Translations under genes and position numbers: made by a program
NCBI RefSeq assembly: GCF_000499385.1
Contig: NW_013651666.1
Span: 79,501-143,500 of the forward strand
Direction of reading: 5' to 3'
DNA length: 64,000 bases
DNA from: Eimeria necatrix
Taxonomy: Eukaryota > Apicomplexa > Conoidasida > Eucoccidiorida > Eimeriidae
Part shown: positions 38,279 through 49,200 of the stretch, in pieces
How positions within the stretch are numbered: position 1 is the first letter of the stretch
How the letters are laid out: each line of letters opens with the position of its first letter
Notes under the pieces: model-generated
What the model saw: only the letters and a program-made list of their open reading frames with translations
The model's database searches: none
What the model was told of the DNA's origin: nothing

Positions 38279-39849
38279 ATGACAGCGGAGGTTTTTACCC
38301 GTAACGGCTTTGATATGGCCGGTGCCGCAGCAGCGATTGCGAACAGCAGCAGCGGGGCCCCCAAAAGGCTGCAGCAACGAATAGCAGAAGAGCTACGCGT
38401 GTCGTACCTGACTCCCAGCGGTGGGGGAAACGAAGGCAACAGCAGCAGCAACGGTCACCACGGCAGCAACAGCGGGAGCAAGACGGAGGATGATGCCGAT
38501 GATGCACAAATTCTTGCCGAGTACATTCTGCATTTGCTGCTGAGGGAGAAGGCACCGACAGACCGTCTTTTGGAGGAACTAAAGGAATTCTTAGGGCAGC
38601 CAGTGAGCAGGCTTGCTGATGTCGCCTATGCTGCTGCGAGTCTTGTTGGCACTTGTGACGGATTAGCTTCTTGCGTCACAGGGTTTATGTGCTGCCAACC
38701 GGGATTATTGTTGACTTGGGGTATCGCTGCAGGCTGACGACTTCACTCGTTGGCTTCAGCGAGAGCTGCAGCAACAGAGCGCTGCCTGCGGCAGCAGCAG
38801 CGGGAGACGCCGCAGCAGCAGCAGGTCCAAGCATGTCAGCAGCAGCGGCAAGCACGGCAGCAGTAGCAGTAGCAGCGCCAAGCACTCGAGTACGAACGAC
38901 GGCACATCTCGAGGGGCCGGCGGCAGCAGCAGTAGCAAGCAAGGCAGCGGCAGCAGCAGACATGGCAGCAGCAGCAGCCACAGATACAGCAGCAGCTCGC
39001 AGCACGACTCGTCGCGCGTGGAGGGCCGCGTCTCTCGAAGTGACAGTGGGTTTCAACACATGCAGCAGCAGCAGCTCGAACAGCAGCAGGAGGTGCAGCC
39101 TCATGGCGTTTTTACCCATCTCCTCTGTTTCAGTGTCCCGGGCGTTTTGTTGTTGCAGCGATCTCTCGCCGACTCATCCTTATGCGTGCGGCAGAGCAAG
39201 CCGTAAGCCTGCAGCGCAGCAGCAGCAGCAGCAGCAGCAGGAAGCTGCTTTCTTCGTGCTTTGACAATTGTCGCATCTACTGAGCTGCGCTTGTGGTCCT
39301 TTGGCGGGAAGCGCCTACGCTGTTTTTGCTGCATCCTTATGTATTGTTGTGATGCTTGTCTGGATGCAGCCTTTCTAATTCATATATGTTGTACGAGCTC
39401 TTTTTGTGAATATGTTACATGTTGAGTCTTGCTGTGAGCATTTAGTTTGTTTGTTCTTCGTGCTGCACTGCAGATGCCTGCGCTAGCTTGCCGGTGTCCA
39501 CGCTATCGTGCGTCTTTGTTGCTTTTGCTCTGATTGCGTGTCTACGCGTTTAAGCTGCTTTTGCCAGGTCTCAGGAAATGGCTTTGCTGTTTAGAATTTT
39601 GCTGCAGGCCGTCAGCAGCCGCAGCGGCGGCTTGCGCAGCGGAAGGTCGCATCGCTCGCCTCTGCGAGGCCGGCGCAGCAGGAGCCGCAGCAGGAGCCGC
39701 AGCAGGAGTCGTAGCAGCAGCAACGGGAGTAGCGAAACTCCCCCCATGTCGCGTTCTATCTACATCATGGGCAGCACCAACAGCAAAAGGAGCACCCCCT
39801 CACCTCCTCCTGGCTCTGTTTGGAGTGCTGCTGCCGCCGCGCATGCGCA

Positions 39850-39880
<31 letters not shown>

Positions 39881-41649
39881 ACACCAGGCTCTGTTCCTGC
39901 TGGGGAAGTCTACCGGTCGCAGCCGAAACCCACAACGTACGAGGTTCAGCAGGCGAAGCAGCATCAGCAGCTTATTCAGCAGCAGCAACTGCTGCAGCAG
40001 CAACAGATGCCGCTCTTGCCTGTCGCGGCGACGGCGCCAGCGGATATCTCAGCGCCGGAGGCAGGGCTGCAGCGTGGGCCAAAAGCCATTTTGAAGTGAG
40101 TACTCTGGCGTCCAGCTATCTTTCTTCTTTTTGTTTTTTCCCTGCTATTCGCACACTGGTTGTATTATTCACACACTAGTTGGTTGCTGTTGCCTGCGGC
40201 GATTTCGCTGCATTGGCTGTCACATTCGTGTGCTTTCAGCTTTGCTTGCTAGGTTATCTTCGTTGCTGCTTCCTGTGTCGCGGGTTGCTTGTTACTCTGT
40301 CTTCACTTTCATCTTTTGCTGCTAACTTTGCGCTGCGCAGGCCAAACCCTCGGTTTGTGGAAGCTTTCCTCGCTGCGGAACACGGGCCCGTCGGGGAGCC
40401 CCCCTTCCCAGTGCATGCTGCTTCTGCTGCTGCTGGGCCATCCGTGCACTCCATGCTGCCTCCGCAGCAAGCGAACCCTCACCAGCGGATGCCGATGCAG
40501 CCGCAGCAGCCGCAGCAGCCGCAGCAGCCGCAGCACGCGCCTCACCTGGCCGGCTCGACGTTTCCGCAAGCCAAAGTGAGCTCGACGCTGGAGCCAGCAG
40601 CTGCGTAGCTGCAAATTATTGCATGCAGCAACAGTTCGAAGCAGCTCGTCTTTGCCGTTTTCTGGCGTTTTCAGGTCCGCCGCCGGTGTCTTCGCTGGCC
40701 TGATTGCCCATTTGGTGCGAAGTGCAACTTCATTCACCCCGCAATTCGCTGTGCCAACTTCCCACGCTGCCCATTTGGCGCTTCTTGCTTCTACTTGCAT
40801 CCTCCTGTCAAGTGTCGTTACGGGCAGAACTGCCAAAATCCAAGCTGCAATTTCCAGCATCCTGAGAGACCGGTAGGCTCTTTTGCCCACAACGGGCGAA
40901 CAGAACATGCAAGTTACCCAGCGAGCCTCATTTCTTGTGCTCCTCATCAGTCTTTCATTTTTTTGCTTCTGGGAAATTCAGCGCCAGACTATGTTCATCT
41001 GCGCTGCATTCTGTTTCATTGCGTCTCGCTCGATTCTGTTTCCGTTGTTTCTTCTCGCCTTTTCGATAATGCTCGAGTTTTGTGTTCTGGAGGGATGATG
41101 CTGTCACCAGGGATGGATGGGGGAGCTAGGAGAAGATGGGTTATTTAGGAACAAAGTCTGGACGAAGGACAGCCGTACGTTGTCTTTTTTCGGTGGCAGT
41201 TTTATGAATCAATTCATTGAGGCTGCAGTTTTGTCCAAGTAACTGTTGTTTAGGTCCTTTCTCGGCAGGTCTGTCTGCATTGTTGTGTCTTGTGCTCTCT
41301 GGCTTCAGAGACTGCCGCACCGTCAGAAACAGCGCCAAATCCGGGAGGTGGCGCTTCGACGGCGCAGCAGAATGCTGCTGTTGCTGCTCTGAGTTTTACG
41401 CTGCCGTCGACTCCGCCTTCCTTGAAAAGGAGGCAGGCGGCTGCGCAGCAGCAGGAGCTTCCGTCCTTGACACTCCCGCCTGCAGCAGATGGTACCACAA
41501 CGGATCCAGCTCCTGGCGCTGCTGCCCTTGCTGCTACTCCTGCTGCCCCCGGAGCTTCCGTCGAAGGTGGGGACGGCGCCGACATTGAGCTTGATGGGGA
41601 CGCACCCGAAGCAGCGGCTATGGCGGAGGATGTCTCGGCCTCAGCATAG
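38279..41649 (+). CDS. NAB2: Nab2/ZC3H14-type poly(A)-binding CCCH zinc-finger protein
   Basis: Proteins of this family bind poly(A) tails in the nucleus and control tail length and mRNA export. The N-terminal PWI-like fold is split over two exons: ILAEYILHLLLREKAPTDRL and EELKEFLGQP (exon 38279-38602, phase 0) joined to ADDFTRWLQREL (exon from 38733). This matches the ZC3H14 pattern EDLxLFLGxxxxxFTxWL. A Ser-rich region, then an Arg-Ser repeat (GRRSRSRSRSRSRSRSSS, about 39685), Gln runs and a Pro/Gln segment follow. The exon ending 40095 splices to 40342. Exon 40676-40872 encodes three tandem fingers, CLRWPDCPFGAKCNFIHP, CANFPRCPFGASCFYLHP and CRYGQNCQNPSCNFQHPE (Cx5Cx5Cx3H twice, Cx5Cx4Cx3H once). 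The last exon (about 41311) ends with an Ala/acidic tail and TAG at 41647-41649. The start ATG 38279 has A at -3. Exon structure between about 39090 and 39600 is uncertain. Confidence 0.85.
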
Positions 41650-43192
41650 CCGCAGCAGTAGCAGGGGTATCCACGGTTGGTTGGCGATGCTGCTTAGAGA
41701 AGGGAAACAGTGCATAGCTTTCCTTTTAACTCTTCGGAGTACTGTGGCTCGCGGGTTGAGTGGCCATAGCTTGGTTGCTACCTATCATGGCTCTTCGTTT
41801 GGGTTGCTGCCAGTTCCTCCTGCAGCGCGAGCTGGAACTGTGACTGCAACCCAAAAGCTGGGGTCCCCCATAATTTAAGTCAGGGGCTGTTGTCTGGTTC
41901 TTCGCTAGTAACTATGGGGAAGTCTAGATAAATTGAAGGGCCCCTTGACAGGGAGAGTCTACGCCAGCACTGAGAGCGCAGCGACAGAGCGGCGCCGCCG
42001 CCGTCCGGTGAAAGATACACCTATTGCTTTTGGTTTAGCTGGTGCGGCAACATTACTGCAGCGGCAGCGTGAACATTGCTGCACCACTGGCAAAAACGAA
42101 TGTTTGTTTGCTACAGCTGGAGCAGCATATAAGTTTTGCTACATGAGAGGTGGCGGATCACGGTTTGCTGCTGCAGCGGCCGTTATGTGTAGTTGTTCCA
42201 GCAACCGCTGCAGCTGCTTGTCCGATACTGGATAGGGCCACTGCTGACGAGCAGCAGTTGCTGCGGCTGCGGCCAGCAGCGAAGATCCCCGTCCATTGCA
42301 GGCACTTTTGGTAGCAAGTGCACTGCGCCGGGCAAGAGATGCGACCAGAAGAGCAGTTTAAGACCAAAACAGATTTGTAGGTAGTGATTGACAAGGAAAG
42401 GCTAGAAACCGACGGAGGCGTGTAGAAAGCGCGAAGACGAGCGCCAGGCTAGGGTAGACAATGGGGCTACCGCAGACGAGTGGACTCTGAGCTCTAGTGG
42501 GCACTGGCAAAGTGCCTCTATAAGCATAGACTAAAGAGCAACAAGAGAACTTATGCCTTCAATTGAACTTGTTGCACGGAGTTTATGTTTCATTAGCATC
42601 CTCCCAGCTCCGACTCTACCTAGTCTTGTCAGTGCTAAGCTGTATTTAAACACGCGTTCGCAACACCAGGCATTATAAAAGGCGCACGGACTGTGGAAGC
42701 TGCAGAGCCCAGTCTCCCAGAAGAGATGCCTGGTTGCTGCTGAGAACAAGATCGTACCTGCAGCACATACAGCAAGGGTTGTACCAGCAACGGGCACCAA
42801 TGGAGCTCCTGGCCGCAGCAAAGAAATACCAAAACTATTCAAACAACGCATGTACAGAGGCGTAGTGTGCTCGCTGCAGGCTATCAATACGTGCCTTTAT
42901 CTTGACCTAGGTGCTACGTAAGCCTTTGTGTGGAAACAAGTGAAAATCTGGAGGCCCCAGCTGCTCTTCTGCGTGACGTTTGGTCTAGTGTAGGAGGTGC
43001 TGCTGTCATTGCTTCTCATTCCCTGTTTTCCATACGGGTGTGGGTCTCTGTGCCTGTTCATCTTTGTCTTTTTAGTGCTTTTGCTTCATCTACGTGTGCG
43101 CGGCCTTGGCTGTGCATATATAATCTTTCCCAGCCCCTCTGTGCTTTCTCGGATATCCCCCACGTTCTGCCTGTAGCCGCCTGTGCTGGCTT
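41650..43192. other. Intergenic region without recognised genes
   Basis: Open frames exist on both strands (for example 42531-42887 minus) but none shows a domain. Part of it may be a 3' exon or untranslated region of the ATG101-like gene on the minus strand, whose C-terminal end was not firmly located. Confidence 0.4.
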
Positions 43193-44716
43193 TTACCCGT
43201 AAAGGTGGTGGCTGACACTTGGCGGGGGCAGGTGGAACTGTCTAGCGGCTGTTAGCTCTACGATTGCGAACAGGACACGCCTCACGGCCTTCTCCACCTC
43301 TTGCTGCTGCCTCAATTCCCGAGGCAGGTACTGGGAGGAATGCTGCTTCGCGCGTTGCTTCCTACAGGCAGAACCTGGTGCTGGGGCTTCCTCGCTCGCT
43401 GCTGCAGCAAGGTTGCACAATCGTCTGGAACCTAGTTGTCTCGCCTGACAGCACTGTGTCGTGCCGCAGCAGCAGCTGCTGCTGCGCTGGTGAAGCTCAC
43501 GTGTTCCCACTCTGCTGCTGCTGTAACAGCAACTGCTGCAGCTCTGGGTGCACCAACAAATCGAGATAGGCAGTAACCACCGTTCAAAAGACACTCTTTC
43601 GACGGAAGAGGGAAGAAAACCGAAGGCCTTTGGCCGCTGTATGTACAATACGACCGCCACTGTGTACGCAGCCTGCTGCTGCTGCTGCTGTAGGCCGGCA
43701 CTGCTCTCTACAATCCCTGCAGTGGAAAGCAGCTCAGCACAGCAGTACCCTTAGCAAAAGGTAGAGGCAACGGTGAAGCAGTCAGCAGCAGCAGCAGCAA
43801 CAAAGACAGCAGAAGCCCCTGAAGACGAATTTCAAACCGTTCGCTGCCGTCTTCTTTCCATGCCTAGTAGCGTGCTGATACATTTCAATTGGTGGCCTGA
43901 AGGACCTGTAAATGCCCGTAGTTTCCGTTCCACTTCTTCTGTCAGATGAGGAGCTTCACAAAGACGCAAGTAAATCAGCGAAAGGGGGGGAGAGGCATGT
44001 GGATGTAGGCGTAAGTCAACAGGACCTCTTCCTGATGGATGGCCGCCAGTGCAGCTGCACCAGCCGCTGACACTCTTGTTACAGCTGCTGCTGCTACCGC
44101 TGTTGCTGCTGCTGGAGCTGTTGCCACTGCTGCTGCTACTACAGCTGCTGCTGTAGTTGCTGCCGCCGCCTTTAGGAAGCCTTTGGAGCGCATCTCCGAC
44201 GCCCTGCGGCCCTTCTTGCGCCTTCACATGGGACCCTCTTGGCCATTTCAGCTCATCGGGGTTTACTTCCAAACGAGAAGAGCCCTTTGAGTACCCATGC
44301 AGCGGCAAATCCATCATGGCGTTGTTCCTGTTGCTTCTTTTTTCCATGCTGTTGCTTCTGTTGGTGGATGGAGAAGCACACAGAGATGAGGGGGCTACGG
44401 GCAAGTCTCTTCGTTGTGCGCGGTCTGCGCCCCTCTGTAGCCTTGATGCCGCCGCAGCTTCTGAATTAGATCCCACTTTCGTTTTGTCCCTGGTCTCTGC
44501 ATGCGTCTGGTACTTTCTGCTCGACGCAGCGGCGACTGGTGGCTGGGGAACATGGGGGCTTCTGTTCATGGAGTGGAACCCTTCTTCACTTGGCGGCGAG
44601 TCGTGGGGGAGGCGCAGCATGAAAATGGTGTGGACAATGCAGCGGAGGGAAGGACTTAGAAGACGGGGGGTTACATGTATTGCATCTAAAGGCATTTCGA
44701 CACAATTGGTCTGCAT
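43193..44716 (-). CDS. ATG101: Probable autophagy-related protein 101 (HORMA fold), with a large low-complexity insert
   Basis: ATG101 is a HORMA-domain partner of ATG13 in the ATG1/ULK initiation complex. Four blocks match the plant-type ATG101 in order. First is LLSPSLRCIVHTIFMLR after the start MQTNCVE (ATG 44716; family VLRCILHTIxFHR). Second, VDLRLHPHASPPLSLIYLRL and TEEVERKLRAF correspond to VDLELFDITYV ... EKKIDEKIEQF. Third is VSFERWLLPISI (family LYWEQWYINLNV). Fourth is RELRQQQEVEKAVRRVLFAI then VELTAARQFHLPPP (family LEQSLQEVLFQIIKFV ... HVPPI). Between blocks one and two lies an insert of about 180 residues rich in Ser, Asn and Arg. The first exon ends near 43886 and the second begins near 43590. 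Junction phases are plausible but not unique. The final segment of the fold after HLPPP was not found, so the stop at 43193-43195 may be wrong. Identification rests on pattern matching from memory. Confidence 0.6.
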
Positions 44717-46233
44717 TGTTCGCACCGTAGAATGACAGCTTGAGCAAAATAATAGACCTCCGGAGTACTCAGGAGCCACGCATGTCAAGCCTCTATATTT
44801 TCGCGCCCAACTTTACCTGTAGGCACTCTGGTAGGCGGCATATCAAGGTAACACGTGGGGTCACCACGAGGGCCTCTGGACAGAGCCCCGGTGTTACCTG
44901 CTGTTCTAAAAAGAAATGCAAGCGACCCTGTTGTTGACAGCTCCTCCATTAATTTGATAAAATAAAACTAATAAAGAAATGGGTGCATGCTGTTAAAACT
45001 AGGAGAAGTGATACCCATTAGCGTTGTCCAGTGGCTTGGCTGCAGCAGTGGCTGCTCCAACGGTCTGACCATTGGGCATGTGAATCACTAGGACCTGATG
45101 GGTCCATTCTATTTTTTCGTGCAGCTTTCTATGTATTATGCAGCGAGAGACAATTGTTGTTTAAACCAAATGGAACAGCAAGGGCGTACTGCACGCGAGA
45201 CCCCCTCCGTAGCCTTGGTATGCAATTCAGCGGCGGTATTTGAGTAGCCTCAGCGTTATCTCGACACAAGAACGTAACAGATGCAAAGAGCACAATGAAG
45301 GGAAGGAGCAAACGGCCCGGAGCTAAACTAATGCCTGACGAAGCGGGAGCTGCCGGGGGTGAGCTCTTAATGGCAGGCCACCACAGGCTACTGTAGAGGC
45401 CGTAGTCCGAACGTATCGAAGTGCCTGGATCTCTCAGTCTATGCAGACCCAAAAGTATCATGCCTACGGTATCACGTAACACGCCTGCATGCCACAATCG
45501 TAAGCCCATGAAGGTGCGTCCAGGAAAACATTTGCGGGTGGACCACTTGTTCCCGCGCCTCGGCTTTTTGTCTGTTGCGTGCGCCTGCAGCCTGGCATAT
45601 CTCTACTTCGAGCCCATCTACTGAAAGGAGCTTGGGGAGGGAACAAGTTTCGGGTTGGGTGTCGGAAGCTAACTAGGAAACGTTTCAGTTGCTGTGCATG
45701 AGCACATGCTCCAAATAAGCTGGCGGACTAAAGACTGGTCTAAACGCGCATGCATTCACGCAAGCGCACTGCCCAGGCAAGAAACGGGAAACACCCAGGA
45801 GGGCCTGTCGAAGCAGGAACAGCCTGAGAGCCTGGCCAGCTGATTAAATAGGCTAGCGCCGCAGCAGCTAACGCAAGAGTGATGTCACAGCGTGGCTGTG
45901 CATCCACAAGCAGTTAAAATGGTACTTGTGCCCCGCACGCCGAGCCTGTTGCCCGGAGTCGATCTGCTTGTGTGTCTTTGTAGTGTCAGTTCTTCCAGCT
46001 CCTGTCCGCTTTGCGGTAGTCCACATACGCCTCTGGATGCATTGACAGGACCTGCATTTCCAGAAAAGACAACAAGCTGCACTTCACGGCGAGCTCAAGG
46101 GAAGCCTTGATTGCCAACTCAAGCTAAAGACTGCACAGCTTCTTATTCAAGACGCGCAGAAAGGGCATACGAAAGGCAGCAGGATAAGGCTGAAGCGCAG
46201 AGGCTTAGGAGAGCAAGGCAAAGTGGGTGGCAT
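44717..46233. other. Intergenic region
   Basis: No coding region or RNA gene was recognised. It sits between the start of the ATG101-like gene (-) and the 3' end of the branching-enzyme fusion gene (-), so it should contain the promoter of the former and the 3' untranslated region of the latter. Confidence 0.5.
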
Positions 46234-49200
46234 TTAAACACTTGAGGAAGGGCCAAGGTTCCCCGGCCGTACCGGTGTGGCCATGATTTCTGGCTGCTTT
46301 TCGCAGTAAACCGATTCGCGGACGTAAACTGCACAAGTGCTTGAGGGGAGGTAAATCCGGACAGAGTGAGGGCGGCTGTCCTTAGCCTCTGTTGCTGGGT
46401 GTTGCGTTCTCGGCGCGAGTCGGCCAAATCCTCCAAACCGGCTTTCGTCGCTGTCGAGGAAAAGGCGCATAGGCTCGTTGTACATACACCCGACGTGGAA
46501 GCCCTCGTAGCTCTACAGGTGCGGGCGCACACACAACTTATGCTCCACGGCGCATCAGATTCAACGAACCAACAAAATGTGTCTTGCGCAACAGGTAGAG
46601 AGGATGAGGGTGGCTTTAAAGTGGGGCAAAAACTGCAGAAGAGCTGCAGCTGTTGCCTGCTGCTGCACCATGCTTTCACACGGGGCATAGTGAAGTGCTG
46701 CTCACATTGTGAGGATGGAAATTGAATGCAAACAGGCAAGACCCTCTTTCTAAAACAACCACCTGGGCCTCCTCATCGCACTTGACGACATAAAGATGGG
46801 CGGCCGACTGCCAGCCGAATACGCTTTCCCAGTGGTTGAGGCAGCAGTCGAAAAGCTGCGCGAACAGAAAACACCAGCGCCAGCAGACCAGCTTCACTAG
46901 AAACAGTGGACAGAAACAGCAAACAGAACCCTTCCTCTCTGCCTGGCTCCCTCTCTCTGTTGCGTCTTGTCTCTAGGGCTGCTGCTCGTGATGCATATAT
47001 GAATAAAATCGTCAGTTCCAAAAGCAGTCAAAAGTGCACAGGGGGAGAGAAAAAGGCCTGACCTCGCACTGGGTGAACTTGAGGGCTGGGCTTTCTGCAA
47101 GGTTCCAGCGCCTGAAGGCCTTCGCCATAGAAAAGTGATTGGCCGGCCGCGGCAGGTCCAGGCCGTCGGGATGAGCGAACTCGTTCGCCATGAAGTTCAC
47201 CCGGCCGTCCGCCAGGCCCGAACCCAGCAAGCGGTACAGCCGCCACAGCGCGAGGCCGCTGACCACGTGGGGGTCGCAGTCCTCCACTGACATGTGTTCA
47301 TACATTGCCTGCAACGGACAGAAACGCAAATGCAAAGAGAAGACAGGAAACAACATAAGCAAGCGAACTAATAAGACAGAAGAAAACGCAAAGGCAAGGC
47401 AACAACGGAAGAATATGGCTGGCGGAATGACACGGTGAGAAAACCCAGAAGGCCGCTAATAATTCCACCACCACAGAAAAGAGAAAACTGCCAGAAACAA
47501 ACAATATAAGAATCAGAACTAATAGAACGCCTAAGAAACTTTGAGGCGCATGCAGTAATATCCAGTCGCGTATGACTGCAGTCGGAAAAGGCCGCACTGG
47601 TCCAATAAGCGCGAAAGCGAGCGTTTCGTCGCCTTCACTGCTGTAGGTCCAGTTAGGGGGGGTGTCGTGCTTGTTGCGCTGCTCGTAGTAAATCTCCCGT
47701 GTCTGCTGCGCTATGGAGTCCCAGCTGAAGCTGAAGGCGGCAGTGACGCGGCCCCTAGAACCCATCCACCGCGCATGTTCGAAGTTCTTGAGAATCTCGC
47801 AACAACCCCAAGCAATGCTTCCAGGAGTTGGGTCCTGCGAGCCAATAAGTGCAAAGATGAGCTAAAACGCCACAGGTGAAAATGCAGCTTCTCCAGAGAG
47901 GCAGGCATACAGAAACGTCAAAATGGGGAGAGTGAGAGACACCACAACAGACGCAGACCCGGGGAAGAAAACAGCAAAACGGCAAATCCTGCATGCCAGA
48001 AACAGTCCCGCGAGTCTAAACTTGCACCGCGTGTGCTCTCCAAGTCACTTTTAAGCCTCTTTGCTGTGACGCAGCGCTGTCCCACGACCCAGCGGCACTG
48101 AGGGAGAGGCCAATTGGAGACAAAGGCTGCAAACTCACCACAAGAATGCCTGTAATGTTGGGGTTGACGAAGTCCCTGGGTCCTCCGCTGTTGGTAGCAA
48201 CGACGGGCTTGGAGGCGCTCCACGCCTCCAAAACCACAATGCCGAAAGGCTCGTTTCTTGAAGGAACGACCACCGCGTCGCAGGACTTGAAAAGCGCATG
48301 CAGGGCCCCGCCCCCCATTTTGCCCACAAAGCGCACTAAACACGCAGGCACACAAAAACGGCCACCCGTCCCATTAGCCCAGGCCCCCCGTGGCAGCAGC
48401 GGGGCCCTACAGCCCATAGAATCTGGCAGGAAGAATAAGCTAATGCGAGTCAGCTGGCACAACGGGAGAGCAAGATAAAGTGGCGAAATCAACATCTGCA
48501 CGTGGAAAGGTGAAAGTACCTGAGTGAGTCACCCCCAGCTGAGCTGCGCGGCCCTTGAGACTCTCCATCATGTGGCCGTCCCCCACAAAGACAAACTTGG
48601 CATCGCCTCGGAACTTGTGGATAAAAGGCACTGCTTCTAACAGCAGATCCGGGCCCTTCTGGACCACCATCCTCCCTGTGAGACTCACACGAACCAGGAG
48701 CAGCTGCTTATCCCAAGGCAACAGTGCCAGCAACAAAAAGCATGTAAACCTCACATGACAAGCGGCCAGGTGGAAAGGGCAAAACGGACCCCTTCCGTCT
48801 AGTGCTCGATACTAAGAGCCCCGCCAGATCACAGCAGCAGGATTCGTTTACGTTGTATCACGGAACCACCGAGGGTACTGCTCAGCTGCTCGAGAAAAAA
48901 GAAGCCAGATGTACTGCTGCTGCTTCAGACTGCAAGGGACACAGACTGAGTCTAAATGGGCTGACGGCGGTAAGGCGGTCTCACCCACAAACAAGAACAT
49001 GGGATCCAGAGCCCCGACCCCGTAAGTGTGTTTCACAGCGCCTGGGTCGACCTCGCCGTCGAACTTGTTGCAGTTTATGCCGTTATAAATGACAGTCATC
49101 TTCGCAGGGTGGACTCCGTACTGCGCCCGCACTTCCTCGGCCAGCACTCCACTCACGCAGATCACGCGGTCCGCCAAGTGGCAAGCTTCCGCTGCAGCAG

